A stretch of DNA of 64,000 bases from Paenibacillus beijingensis (lineage in GTDB: Bacteria; Bacillota; Bacilli; Paenibacillales; Paenibacillaceae): assembly GCF_000961095.1 (NCBI RefSeq), contig NZ_CP011058.1:4057501-4121500 (forward strand), read 5' to 3'. A program made the position numbers and the translations under genes. How positions within the stretch are numbered: position 1 is the stretch's first letter; every line of letters begins with the position of its first letter. The notes beneath the pieces were generated by a model. The model had not been told where the DNA came from. It searched no databases and saw nothing but the letters and a program-made list of their open reading frames with translations. Shown here in pieces: positions 1 to 8,709 of the stretch.

Positions 1-43
1 AGTATTCAAAAGCGGTTCTTTTGACCTGGAGGGAGAAGGACTA

Positions 44-748
44 ATGGAAATGGCAAACAAGCTGGTGAAGGAAACGACAACAATGGCGGTTTACAGGCGG
101 ATCTACGACCTCGTATTAAATGGAAATTTTCCTCCGGGCGAATGGATCCGCGAGCGCCAATTGAAGGAACTGCTCGGAGTAAGCAGCACGCCGATCCGTG
201 AAGCGTTGCGAATGCTCGTTCAGGAAAGGATTCTGGAATCCGTCCCCCATCACGGGGTCCGCGTCAAAGATCTTTCGCTCAAGGAAATCAGGGATTATTA
301 TGAGCTTCGTGCCGAATTGGAAGGGTTGGCAGCGGAGTTGGCCGCACAGCGCGGAAGCAGTACCCATTTTAAGCAAATGGAAGATCTTCTTCGGCTCCAG
401 CCCGAACATTTCGACAACGCCGACCATGCGCAGGAGGCGATCGATTCGAATAATCAATTTCATGATCTGATCGTGGAAGCCAGCGGGAATGAAGCGTTAA
501 AGAGCACGCTGCTGCATCTGCGTGCAGGAATAAGCTGGATTCAGGTTATGGCATGGAACCGAAACAAAGACCAAGACCGTCATTCGTTAACCTACCATCA
601 GCACCGCGGAATTTTGGAGGCACTCATCAATCGGGATCCGAAGCTGGCTCGCTCTAGAATTCATGAGCATATTTGGGATTCGGTCAGTTTAATGGTATCT
701 TCTCCGCACGAAGATGTAAGCGGTAAAATTTGGTCCGAAACGACATAG
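44..748 (+). CDS. GntR family regulator, FadR/FCD type (copy 1)
   Basis: This is a DNA-binding transcriptional regulator of 234 residues. An N-terminal winged helix-turn-helix (about residues 10-78, with the typical SSTPIREALRMLVQE recognition segment) is followed by an all-helical FCD ligand-binding domain. The FCD part keeps the FHDLIVEASGN stretch and later His residues (YHQHRG, HEHIWD) that usually bind a metal and a small organic acid. The start follows a strong GGAGGGAGAAGG site. It is very similar to the proteins at 5889 and 7969, and the gene is followed by a convergent LysR gene, an arrangement repeated at 5.9-7.5 kb. It probably controls the neighbouring transporter or catabolic operon; the effector is unknown. 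Confidence 0.9.
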   Translation: MEMANKLVKETTTMAVYRRIYDLVLNGNFPPGEWIRERQLKELLGVSSTPIREALRMLVQERILESVPHHGVRVKDLSLKEIRDYYELRAELEGLAAELAAQRGSSTHFKQMEDLLRLQPEHFDNADHAQEAIDSNNQFHDLIVEASGNEALKSTLLHLRAGISWIQVMAWNRNKDQDRHSLTYHQHRGILEALINRDPKLARSRIHEHIWDSVSLMVSSPHEDVSGKIWSETT

Positions 749-765
749 CCGGTTCATCGACAGTC

Positions 766-820
766 AGACATGTACAAGGGCTTCTCTACGGATAGCGGTT
801 CCTTATACATGTCTGTTTTA
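766..820. terminator. Bidirectional terminator between gntR copy 1 and lysR copy 1
   Basis: AGACATGTACAAGG (766-779) pairs with CCTTATACATGTCT (801-814) with a small internal loop and is followed by GTTTTATT. It lies between convergent genes. A near-identical hairpin sits at 6606-6670 in the duplicated module. Confidence 0.7.
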
Positions 821-842
821 TTAGAAGCAAGTCCTTTCCTCG

Positions 843-1715
843 TTAACCAACCTCTTGAACACTCCAGTTTTCCTGATTTAATTGAATGCCCTTATTCGCT
901 AAATTGTCTTTATTATAAGCTAAGTAGTAGTTCATTTTGGTCAGCTGAATCTCTTTCGACAGCGGGATGCTGACCATTTCGTTATGTTCGATTTCTTTTT
1001 CCACGAATAATGGAGGTAACAAGGATACGCCGAGATGTTGGGTGATCAGGTTTTTGATGATTCCTACCTGGTTGGAATAAAGCTTTTTCTTAAAGCATCG
1101 TTCAGACAAGTTCGCCACGTTGTTTTTGTACGGCTCGTAAACGATCATCGTTTCTTCTTCCATGCATTCAAAGTTGTCTAACACGGACAGTTTCGCCAAC
1201 GGATGTGATGCGGGGAGAATCAAGCTGAATTCTTCAGAGCCGAGCAGGTAGCTTTCATAATTCGCTTTTTGAATGACGCTCGTTGTAAAGGCGATGTCCA
1301 CCGATTTATCGACCGAAGACTGCAGAACATTGGACGTTTCCAGAAAGGTCAAATGGATGTTCAAATGATCGTTTAAATTAGAGAAGTCTTTAATCGTGTT
1401 ATAGATAAGCGGGTGGCAGAGCGGAATTGAACTTCCGATCGAAAAAGAGCTTGGATGAGTGATTTCTTGTTTGGCCATCTTCAACGTATTCATAACGGAT
1501 TGAGCATGGGGCAAAAACCTTTCGCCTGCGCGCGTCAGCTGCACATTTCGTTTCCCCGACTTTCCTCTTGCAAAAAGCTCCTGCCCGAGCATTTCTTCCA
1601 GCAGCGTAATCCGATTCGTAACCGTCGGCTGAGGCACATACAATTGCTTGGCCGCCTCCGTAAAATTACCGTATTTGCAAACAACAATGAATGTTTCAAG
1701 ATGTATGATGTTCAT
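843..1715 (-). CDS. LysR family regulator (copy 1)
   Basis: This is a LysR-type regulator of 290 residues. The N-terminal helix-turn-helix (NFTEAAKQLYVPQPTVTNRI) is followed by the linker helix and a periplasmic-binding-protein-like effector domain. A GGGAGG site lies about 13 bases before the ATG. It is transcribed towards gntR copy 1 and away from the ABC importer at 2261, so the 1716-2260 region is a shared regulatory region. The protein at 6674-7546 is a close paralogue. It likely acts on the divergent transporter genes or the downstream operon (inference from position). Confidence 0.9.
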   Translation of the reverse strand: MNIIHLETFIVVCKYGNFTEAAKQLYVPQPTVTNRITLLEEMLGQELFARGKSGKRNVQLTRAGERFLPHAQSVMNTLKMAKQEITHPSSFSIGSSIPLCHPLIYNTIKDFSNLNDHLNIHLTFLETSNVLQSSVDKSVDIAFTTSVIQKANYESYLLGSEEFSLILPASHPLAKLSVLDNFECMEEETMIVYEPYKNNVANLSERCFKKKLYSNQVGIIKNLITQHLGVSLLPPLFVEKEIEHNEMVSIPLSKEIQLTKMNYYLAYNKDNLANKGIQLNQENWSVQEVG

Positions 1716-2260
1716 CGAAAAGTACTTCCTCCCTTGATAAGTAACATGGATAGCACCCCGTTAAACATAATTGGAAGCATTCATCCTATAAACAGTCCTT
1801 TTTCGTAATATTATATAACATATATAATGTTGCGTCTATCATTTTTCCCATCCGATTCGGGAAATCGAAACTTTATGTTAAGAAATATGACGTAAAAATG
1901 GCAGTGAAAATGCGGGTTTCGATCTCACATTCACAATCCTTATTCGAAAATAAACGTTTCATATTTAACATTTTATATAATGCAAGATAGAATTCGATTA
2001 AAGAAAATTTTTCAAATTTCGTTGCAGCCGCAAATGCTGCAGCGGATTTCTTTTGAAAGGGGTGAGAGAAATCAATCCTATGCGGAACGAGAAGGATGAT
2101 AACTGAACAATTTTTGGGGGGTTGTCCAAGAGTTTACTTTATCGTGATTTGATGAATCGAGTCGCTCAGTTGCTTGAACATGAAGACGAATGGGTTCGGA
2201 AGCAGGTTTAGAGAAATAGATTTATCACTCTATTTGAATGATAAGGGAGAAGTGGCGGGA
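1716..2260. promoter_or_regulatory. Divergent regulatory region lysR copy 1 / sugar importer
   Basis: This is a 545-base AT-rich stretch without a convincing long gene. It carries box A, TTATATAACATATATAAT (1811-1828), and a second AT-rich box at 1958-1984 containing ATTTAACAT followed by TATATAATGC. Both recur at 7645-7662 and 7792-7818 before lysR copy 2, so they are probably operators or promoter elements of the paralogous regulators. A 29-codon ORF (TTG at 2122, stop at 2211, preceded by GGGGGG) could be a leader peptide, but support is weak. Confidence 0.55.
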
Positions 2261-3550
2261 ATGAAAAAGAAAATTGGACTTGCATTATTATCCTTTACGT
2301 TAATGTTTACGCTCGCGGCATGCGGCGGGACTTCTAAAAATTCTTCCGATACAGGCACAAAAGAGACCGGCAATTCGCAAGCTGCAGCAACGGACGAGCT
2401 CGTTCCGGAAGAGGGCGCCAAGCTGGTGTTCTGGCATCCGAAAACTCCTTTCTCCGAATACGCGGTGCAAGAGTTTGAGAAAAAATACAATATCCCCGTT
2501 GAGCTTCAAGATGTGGGTTACGACGCGGTTCTGAATAAATACAAAGCCGACGGCCCGGCTGGCAAAGGCGCCGACGTCTTTGTTCTTGGTCATCTTGAAT
2601 TGGGAGACGCGGTGAAATCCGGCAGCATCCTGCCAAACGATTATTTTGAAGAAGACACGAAAAACACCATGCTTGACGAAGCGAACAAAGCGTTCTCGTG
2701 GGACGGCATTCTTTACGGATATCCAAGCTATGCTTATTTGCCTGCCCTTTACGTCAACAAGGATTTGGTGAAGGATGCCAAGCTCGACACTTGGGATGAT
2801 ATTATCGCGTTCGCGAAAACGTTTAATGATATTCCGAACAACAAATACGGCTTTTTCTTTGAGGCTAACGGCTATGGCAGTGCGTTTCCGTTCATTGCGG
2901 CCGAAGGCGGCTATATTTTCGGCAAAGGCGGCACTGACGCAAGCGATATCGGACTTAATAACGAGGGTGCGATTAAAGGGGCGGAATATTTCCAATCGCT
3001 GAAAGAAATTTTGCCGCTCAAAGCTGCCGATACGACAACCGACGTCAAAACGAGCCTTTGGGAGCAAGGCAAGATCGCTATTATTGCCGATGGAGCCTGG
3101 AACAGCGGCCGCTTCCAAAAGCTTCCGTTCAAAGTTGAAGCGATGCCGTGGCCGAAAATGCCGGACGGAAAAATTCCGCCAGTTTTGACCGGTGTAGGCG
3201 GATTCTTCGTAGGATCGTACACGCAATATCCGAATGCCGCCAAGCTGTTTGCGAGCTTCCTGATGTCGGAAGAAATGCAGAAGAAAATCAATGAAGTGAC
3301 AGGGTTCCTTCCGCTCGCCAAAAACTTGCAAAAAGAAGAGCTGTACAAGGACAATCCGGTTACGCTCGGTTTCATTCGCCAATTGAAACAGTCGGTGTTT
3401 ATGCCTAACATTCCTGAAATGAAGATCTTGGCGTACAATGATACGGTCGTCTCGCCGGCATTTGAAAAAATTTGGGATGGTGCCGATGTAAAGTCGACGT
3501 TGGACCAAGCGGTACAGGGCTTGAAAGATACGATCGGAAGCCAGAAGTAA
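2261..3550 (+). CDS. Sugar ABC transporter substrate-binding lipoprotein (MalE-like)
   Basis: This is an extracellular solute-binding protein of 429 residues from the maltose/oligosaccharide class. The signal peptide ends in a lipobox LAAC with the lipidated cysteine at residue 21, so the mature protein is anchored outside the membrane. The chosen ATG at 2261 follows AAGGGAGA and places the signal peptide at the N-terminus. An in-frame upstream start at 2174 would add 29 residues before the signal peptide and is unlikely. Two MalF/MalG-type permeases follow. No ATPase gene is nearby, so a shared MsmX-type ATPase is likely. The exact sugar cannot be told. Confidence 0.88.
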   Translation: MKKKIGLALLSFTLMFTLAACGGTSKNSSDTGTKETGNSQAAATDELVPEEGAKLVFWHPKTPFSEYAVQEFEKKYNIPVELQDVGYDAVLNKYKADGPAGKGADVFVLGHLELGDAVKSGSILPNDYFEEDTKNTMLDEANKAFSWDGILYGYPSYAYLPALYVNKDLVKDAKLDTWDDIIAFAKTFNDIPNNKYGFFFEANGYGSAFPFIAAEGGYIFGKGGTDASDIGLNNEGAIKGAEYFQSLKEILPLKAADTTTDVKTSLWEQGKIAIIADGAWNSGRFQKLPFKVEAMPWPKMPDGKIPPVLTGVGGFFVGSYTQYPNAAKLFASFLMSEEMQKKINEVTGFLPLAKNLQKEELYKDNPVTLGFIRQLKQSVFMPNIPEMKILAYNDTVVSPAFEKIWDGADVKSTLDQAVQGLKDTIGSQK

Positions 3551-3589
3551 CAAGCCGTTTGACTGAGCTTGACAATAAGCAAATGCGTC

Positions 3590-3612
3590 CCCCCGGCAAC
3601 ATTTGCCGGGGG
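3590..3612 (+). promoter_or_regulatory. Intercistronic hairpin between binding protein and permease
   Basis: CCCCCGGCAA (3590-3599) and TTGCCGGGGG (3603-3612) form a perfect 10-bp stem with a 3-base loop and no following T run. Such hairpins after a binding-protein gene usually stabilise its mRNA or partly stop transcription, giving more binding protein than permease. Confidence 0.65.
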
Positions 3613-3645
3613 TGTCCATTACAGATGTTAAGGGAGTTGGCATAG

Positions 3646-5001
3646 ATGTACGAGCATCGCAAGGAGCTGGAAGGATTATACCAACAGCATAAGGCTATTG
3701 AACACCGCAAAATTGCGGCAGTCTTGTCTGTTCTTCTCATGGGTCTCGGCCAATTGTATAACCGGCAGTTTGGGAAAGGGATTGTACTGCTGCTCTTCTC
3801 TTGCCTGGGGATTTATACGGCTATAACCCGGCTTCCGCATGCCGTCTGGGGTGTGGTTACACTAGGAGAAAAAGAAAGGCATCTGGAAAAGGTCGGGAAA
3901 ATATACAAGCAAGTGATGGGCGATCATTCGATCTTTTTATTGGTCGAAGGTCTCATTACCGTTTTAGTCGTTTTTGTATTTGTTTGGATGTATGTTCTGA
4001 ACGTTAAAGATGCATACCGGACCGGAAAGGTGCGGGAAGAAGGCGGAACAACGAACACGTTCAGTCAAAGCTTGAAATATATAGCGGACTACCGCTTCCC
4101 GCAAATCGCGATCTCCATCCCGATGCTGGGCATTCTGTTTTTCACCATTATGCCGATTATATTCATGATATTGCTGGCCTTTACCAATTACACCATCAAC
4201 AATCAGCCGCCCGCGCATTTGATCAATTGGCACGGCTTCAAGACGTTCAAAGATATTTTCGCGATCAAATCGTGGAGCCATACGTTATATGCAGTGGCGC
4301 TGTGGACCTTTGTTTGGGCGCTGCTTACGACGCTGACCAGTTTTATCGGCGGCTTTGCCGTCGCTCTGGTTGTTCAGCGTAAAGAAGTGCGTTTCAAGTC
4401 ATTCTGGCGGACGCTGTTCATTTTGCCCTACGCCATTCCGGCATTCGTCTCGACCTTGATATTGAAGAACATTTTTAACGGACAGTTCGGTCCGATCAAT
4501 CAATATTTGAAAATGCTTGGACTGCCTGCCGTTTCCTGGCTTTCCGATCCGACGATTGCGAAAGTGACGCTCATTATCGTGAACTTCTGGCTTAGCTTTC
4601 CGGTCATGATGTTAATGATTATCGGCATCTTGACCACGATTCCGAGCGATATGTATGAAGCGGCTGATATTGACGGGGCCAACGGTTTCCAGAAGCTTCG
4701 CCTCATTACGTATCCGGCCGTCATGTTCTCGATGGCTCCGCTGCTCGTCATGCAGTTCGTCGGCAACATTAACAACTTCAACCTTATTTTTCTGCTCACG
4801 GGCGGAAAACCCGGCAACTCTGAATTCCGATTCGCCGGCCATACCGATATTATGATCACCTGGATTTACAAGCTGACCGTCGACCAGGGGCAATTCAATT
4901 TTGCTTCGGTCATCGGCATTTTCATCTTCATTATTTTGTCGTTCTTCGCCATCTGGAGCATCCGTAATACGAAAGCGTTCAAGGAAGAGGAGGTGAAATA
5001 A
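3646..5001 (+). CDS. Sugar ABC transporter permease (MalF-like)
   Basis: This is an integral membrane permease of 451 residues. The first 130 residues hold two or three extra hydrophobic segments, including GLGQLYNRQFGKG, which resembles a TM2-type hairpin. The usual six-helix MalF core follows, with the EAA loop EAADIDGANGFQKL that contacts the ATPase. Its stop is directly followed by the MalG-like start. With the lipoprotein at 2261 it forms an oligosaccharide importer. MalF proteins with such N-terminal extensions are common in this family. Confidence 0.9.
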   Translation: MYEHRKELEGLYQQHKAIEHRKIAAVLSVLLMGLGQLYNRQFGKGIVLLLFSCLGIYTAITRLPHAVWGVVTLGEKERHLEKVGKIYKQVMGDHSIFLLVEGLITVLVVFVFVWMYVLNVKDAYRTGKVREEGGTTNTFSQSLKYIADYRFPQIAISIPMLGILFFTIMPIIFMILLAFTNYTINNQPPAHLINWHGFKTFKDIFAIKSWSHTLYAVALWTFVWALLTTLTSFIGGFAVALVVQRKEVRFKSFWRTLFILPYAIPAFVSTLILKNIFNGQFGPINQYLKMLGLPAVSWLSDPTIAKVTLIIVNFWLSFPVMMLMIIGILTTIPSDMYEAADIDGANGFQKLRLITYPAVMFSMAPLLVMQFVGNINNFNLIFLLTGGKPGNSEFRFAGHTDIMITWIYKLTVDQGQFNFASVIGIFIFIILSFFAIWSIRNTKAFKEEEVK

Positions 5002-5838
5002 ATGGCCGGTGCGAAATCAAAAAAAGTTTTCAGCACGACGTTTGTTTACGTCTTTCTTAGCCTCGTCGGCATCGTCTCCATTTATCCTGCCGTATGGGTT
5101 ATCATGTCCTCGTTTCGCATAGGGGGCTCGTTGTTCAGCGAGACGCTCATCCCTAAGCAGCTTACGTTCATTCACTATATGGAATTGTTTGAGAAATACG
5201 ACTTTGCGCGCTGGTATATCAATTCGCTAAAAATTTCCGTCGTCAGCACGATTTTTATGACGATCCTCATTTTACTGACTGGTTATATTTTCTCCACCTT
5301 CCGGTTCGGTGGCCGCAAAACGCTCATGAGCACCTTGCTCGTTCTCGGGTTGTTCCCTTCATTTATGAGCATGATCGCCGTCTACATTTTGCTGAACATG
5401 TTGAATTTGCTGGACACCCATCTGGCCGTCATCATCGTCTATGTGGCAGGTTCGCCGGTCTTTTTCCTGTTTGCCAAAAGCTACTTTGATACGATTCCGA
5501 GAAGCTTGATCGAAGCCGCGCGGATCGACGGAGCGAGCCACCTCAGCATCTTCTTCCGCATCGTCGCTCCGCTTTCAACGCCAATGGTCGTCTATATGGC
5601 GCTGCTCAGTTTTACAGGCACGTTCACCGATTTTATTTTTGCCAGACTTGTTTTAAGCTCGACGGAGACGAAGACTCTTGCCGTCGGATTGTTCGATATG
5701 ATCAACACCAATTTTTCAACCGACTTCACCATTTTCGCAGCAGGGTGCGTGCTGATCTCCGTACCGATTACGTTGTTGTTCCTCATCATGCAGCGTTATC
5801 TGGTCATGGGGCTGACGGCTGGCGGCGAAAAAGGATAA
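5002..5838 (+). CDS. Sugar ABC transporter permease (MalG-like)
   Basis: This is the second permease of the importer, 278 residues with six predicted membrane segments. The EAA motif reads EAARIDGASHLSIFF. It starts immediately after the stop of the MalF-like gene, so the two are translationally coupled. It ends 50 bases before gntR copy 2, and that spacing allows co-transcription of the regulator. Confidence 0.9.
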   Translation: MAGAKSKKVFSTTFVYVFLSLVGIVSIYPAVWVIMSSFRIGGSLFSETLIPKQLTFIHYMELFEKYDFARWYINSLKISVVSTIFMTILILLTGYIFSTFRFGGRKTLMSTLLVLGLFPSFMSMIAVYILLNMLNLLDTHLAVIIVYVAGSPVFFLFAKSYFDTIPRSLIEAARIDGASHLSIFFRIVAPLSTPMVVYMALLSFTGTFTDFIFARLVLSSTETKTLAVGLFDMINTNFSTDFTIFAAGCVLISVPITLLFLIMQRYLVMGLTAGGEKG

Positions 5839-5888
5839 CCGCATGAATCCGCTATTCATAACAGCGATTATTACAGGGAGTGAACAAC

Positions 5889-6575
5889 ATGTCCGATTCG
5901 CCCGTTAAGCTGATCAAGGAAACGACGACAATGGCGGTCTACAGACGGGTATACGACCTCGTGCTGAACGGGCATTTTCCGCCGGGCGATTGGATCAGGG
6001 AGCGCCAATTGAAGGAATTGCTCGGGGTAAGCAGCACACCGATCCGCGAAGCGCTGCGGATGCTCGTTCAGGAACGGATCCTGGAATCCGTTCCCCATCA
6101 CGGGGTCCGCGTCAAAGGACTTTCGATGAAGGAAATAAGGGATTACTATGAGCTTCGTGCCGAATTGGAAGGCTTGGCAGCCGAATTGGCCGCACAGCGG
6201 GGAAGCGCCGAGCTTTTTAAACAAATGGAAGATCTTCTTCAGCTGCAGCCGGATTATTGCGACAGCGCCGATCACGTTACGTTAGCGGTGGAGTCCAACA
6301 ATCAATTTCACGATCTGATCGTGGAGGCTAGCGGAAATGAATCGTTAAAAAACACGCTGCTGCATCTGCGGGCAGGAATCAGCTGGATCCAAGTGATGGC
6401 ATGGAACCGCAACAGCGACCGGCATTCCTTAACGTATCATCAGCACAGAGGAATTTGGGAGGCGCTTGTAAGCCGGGATCCGAAGCAGGCGCGCGCGAGA
6501 GTCCACGAGCATATTTGGGATTCGGTCAGTTTAATGCTGCAAGCTCCCCACGGGGAATTAACCGGAAAGCTTTAG
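5889..6575 (+). CDS. GntR family regulator, FadR/FCD type (copy 2)
   Basis: This paralogue of the protein at 44-748 has 228 residues. The winged helix part is almost identical (TTTMAVYRRVYDLVLNG, SSTPIREALRMLVQERILES), and the FCD domain keeps the FHDLIVEASGN stretch and the C-terminal His residues. An ACAGGGAG site precedes the ATG at 5889; a GTG at 5880 is in frame but overlaps that site. The gene ends just before a hairpin shared with a convergent lysR. The gntR-lysR pair is therefore a duplicated module flanking the importer genes. Confidence 0.88.
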   Translation: MSDSPVKLIKETTTMAVYRRVYDLVLNGHFPPGDWIRERQLKELLGVSSTPIREALRMLVQERILESVPHHGVRVKGLSMKEIRDYYELRAELEGLAAELAAQRGSAELFKQMEDLLQLQPDYCDSADHVTLAVESNNQFHDLIVEASGNESLKNTLLHLRAGISWIQVMAWNRNSDRHSLTYHQHRGIWEALVSRDPKQARARVHEHIWDSVSLMLQAPHGELTGKL

Positions 6576-6605
6576 TATGGCGGCAAGAAGCCGGTTCATC
6601 CAGGC

Positions 6606-6670
6606 AGACATGTACAAGGGACAAACTTTCGAAACTTTCGGATAACAGGTTCCTTATACATGTCTTTCTT
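6606..6670. terminator. Bidirectional terminator between gntR copy 2 and lysR copy 2
   Basis: AGACATGTACAAGG (6606-6619) pairs with CCTTATACATGTCT (6652-6665) and TTTCTT follows. The stems are the same as in the 766-820 hairpin, but the loop differs. Confidence 0.65.
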
Positions 6671-6673
6671 CAT

Positions 6674-7546
6674 TTATCCGACTTCTTGAGTGCTCCAGTT
6701 TTCCTGGTTCAATTGAATGCCCTTGTTCAATAAATTTTCTTTATTGTAGGCCAAATAGTAGTTCATTTTGGTTAATTGAAGATCCTTCGACAACGGAATG
6801 CTGACCATTTCGTTATTTTTAATTTCTTTTTCTACAAACAAGGGAGGCAAGAAGGAGACGCCGTGATGCTGGTTGATCAGATTTTTGATGATGCCGACCT
6901 GGTTGGAATAGAGCTTCTTCTTAAAGCCCAGCTCCGGCAGGTTTGCGATGCTGTTTTTGTAAGGCTCGTAAAAAATAATACTTTCCTCTTCGATGCATTT
7001 GAAGTCTTCCAATATCGGCTGAGCTGACAAAGGATGTGAAGCGGGGAGAATCAAGCTGAATTCTTCAGAGCCAAGCGGATAGCTTTCATAATAAGCGTTC
7101 ATTATTAAATCGGTTGTAAACGCGATGTCTACGACATTGTCGACCAAAGACTGCAGGACGTTAGACGATTCCAAGAAGGTCAAATGGATATTGATATGCT
7201 CGTTCAAATTGGAAAAGTCTTTGATGACATTATAAACATAAGGGTGATTCAAGGGAACCGAACTTCCGATCGATAAAGAGCTCGTATGGGATATTTCCTG
7301 CTTGGCCAGTTTCAGCGTATTAATAACGGATTGCGCGTGCGGAAAAAACATCTCGCCGGCCCGGGTAAGCTGAACATTCCGTTTTCCCGATTTGCTTCTT
7401 GCAAAAAGCTCCTGGCCGAGCGAATCTTCGAGCAGCGTGATACGATTCGTTACCGTCGGCTGCGGAACAAAGAGATGTTTTGCGGCCTCCGTAAAGTTAC
7501 CGTATTTGCAGACGATAATGAACGTTTCCAAATGTACGATGTTCAT
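6674..7546 (-). CDS. LysR family regulator (copy 2)
   Basis: This LysR-type regulator of 290 residues is a close paralogue of the protein at 843-1715, with the same helix-turn-helix region (NFTEAAKHLFVPQPTVTNRI) and the same C-terminal NQENWS(T/V)QEVG end. The ATG at 7546 matches the start of copy 1; an in-frame TTG at 7552 is slightly better placed for GGGGAGGGG and cannot be excluded. It is divergent from gntR copy 3 and the catabolic operon at 8.7-20.7 kb, so it is a good candidate regulator of that operon. Confidence 0.88.
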   Translation of the reverse strand: MNIVHLETFIIVCKYGNFTEAAKHLFVPQPTVTNRITLLEDSLGQELFARSKSGKRNVQLTRAGEMFFPHAQSVINTLKLAKQEISHTSSLSIGSSVPLNHPYVYNVIKDFSNLNEHINIHLTFLESSNVLQSLVDNVVDIAFTTDLIMNAYYESYPLGSEEFSLILPASHPLSAQPILEDFKCIEEESIIFYEPYKNSIANLPELGFKKKLYSNQVGIIKNLINQHHGVSFLPPLFVEKEIKNNEMVSIPLSKDLQLTKMNYYLAYNKENLLNKGIQLNQENWSTQEVG

Positions 7547-7968
7547 CGTCAAGAAGCCCCTCCCCTAGAAAATAACACGGATACCGCATTGTTAACCATT
7601 GCAGAAGCATTCATCACCATTTAAACAACCTCCTTCGCGTAAGATTATATAACATATATAATATTTAGTCTATGATTCAATTGAGATTATTAGGCCGTTA
7701 AAACCGGTCGTGTAACCGCAAATTATGGCGAAATGCAGTAATGGCGCGGGATTGGAGCTAACATTCATAATCTTTATCTTTATATAAGCGATTCATATTT
7801 AACATTATATATAATGCATCTTATAATTCAATTACAGAAAAGATTCACAATACTTAACGCAACGCTTTACCGTGGTTGCTGCAACCGGTGGGATGTTAAC
7901 CATCCTGACGCGCCTTGTTTCTCCTTTATCAATTGTAATTTTGGATTAAGCAATGTAGGAGTGAAAAC
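7547..7968. promoter_or_regulatory. Divergent regulatory region lysR copy 2 / gntR copy 3 operon
   Basis: No gene is seen here. Box A TTATATAACATATATAAT (7645-7662) is identical to that at 1811-1828. The second box (7792-7818) shares TTCATATTTAACATT and TATATAATGCA with 1958-1984. Conservation of these two boxes inside an otherwise diverged region suggests binding sites for the LysR or GntR paralogues. Confidence 0.6.
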
Positions 7969-8661
7969 ATGACAGACCCACCCAACAAACTCATTAAAGA
8001 AACGACAACGATGGCAGTTTATAAACGGTTGTTCGACTATGTCATGAACGGGCAGTTCAAACCGGGCGAATGGATCCGGGAGCGCCAGCTGAAGGAACTG
8101 CTTGGCGTCAGCAGCACGCCGATTCGCGAAGCGCTGCGAATGCTTGTCCAGGAACAGGTGTTGGAATCGGTGCCTCATCATGGCGTCCGTGTCAAAAGTT
8201 TTTCATTGAAAGAAATTAAAGATTATTATGAGCTTCGCGCCGAGCTGGAAGGACTGGCAGCGCAATTGGCGGCGGAGCGCGGGAACGTTCATCTGTTCAA
8301 TAAAATGGAAGAAGTTCTTTTTCAGCAGCGCAAATTTCTCGATAGTACCGACCCTGCTGCCGGAGCGATCGAATCCAATAATCAATTTCACGATCTGATT
8401 GTGGAAGCCAGCGGAAACGAAACGTTAAAAAATACGCTGCAGCATTTGCGGGTAGGAATCAGCTGGATTCAGCATATGGCATGGAATCTCAATAATGACC
8501 GGCATTTTATTACTTACTATCAACACCGGGCGATACTGGAAGCGATTGTATCCAGAGACGGAAACAAAGCCCGCGCCCGAATGCATGAGCACATATGGGA
8601 TTCAATCAAGCTGATTTCGCTTAACGCATCGAAAATGACAGAAACTCTGCAACAAAGTTAA
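7969..8661 (+). CDS. GntR family regulator, FadR/FCD type (copy 3)
   Basis: This third paralogue of the FCD-type regulators has 230 residues and is somewhat more diverged than copies 1 and 2 (VYKRLFDYVMNGQFKPGEW at the N-terminus). The helix-turn-helix segment SSTPIREALRMLVQEQ is kept. The start follows TAGGAGTG. It lies 48 bases before the first enzyme gene and points the same way, so it may be the first gene of the catabolic operon and its local repressor (inference). Confidence 0.88.
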   Translation: MTDPPNKLIKETTTMAVYKRLFDYVMNGQFKPGEWIRERQLKELLGVSSTPIREALRMLVQEQVLESVPHHGVRVKSFSLKEIKDYYELRAELEGLAAQLAAERGNVHLFNKMEEVLFQQRKFLDSTDPAAGAIESNNQFHDLIVEASGNETLKNTLQHLRVGISWIQHMAWNLNNDRHFITYYQHRAILEAIVSRDGNKARARMHEHIWDSIKLISLNASKMTETLQQS

Positions 8662-8709
8662 CATACGTAAGGATTAAAAGCGCGAATAGAAGGAAAGGTG
8701 ATTGCACTT

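Noticed and set aside
770..973. Short + strand ORF after gntR copy 1
   Set aside because: It starts in the terminator hairpin and lies opposite the lysR gene; no support.
2174..2260. Upstream start for the first binding lipoprotein
   Set aside because: It would put 29 residues before a typical lipoprotein signal peptide and has no good ribosome site.
2300..3643. Long minus-strand open frame (447 codons)
   Set aside because: It lies opposite the binding lipoprotein gene, has Arg/Phe-rich low-quality sequence and no family match; it is an antisense shadow of a GC-rich gene.
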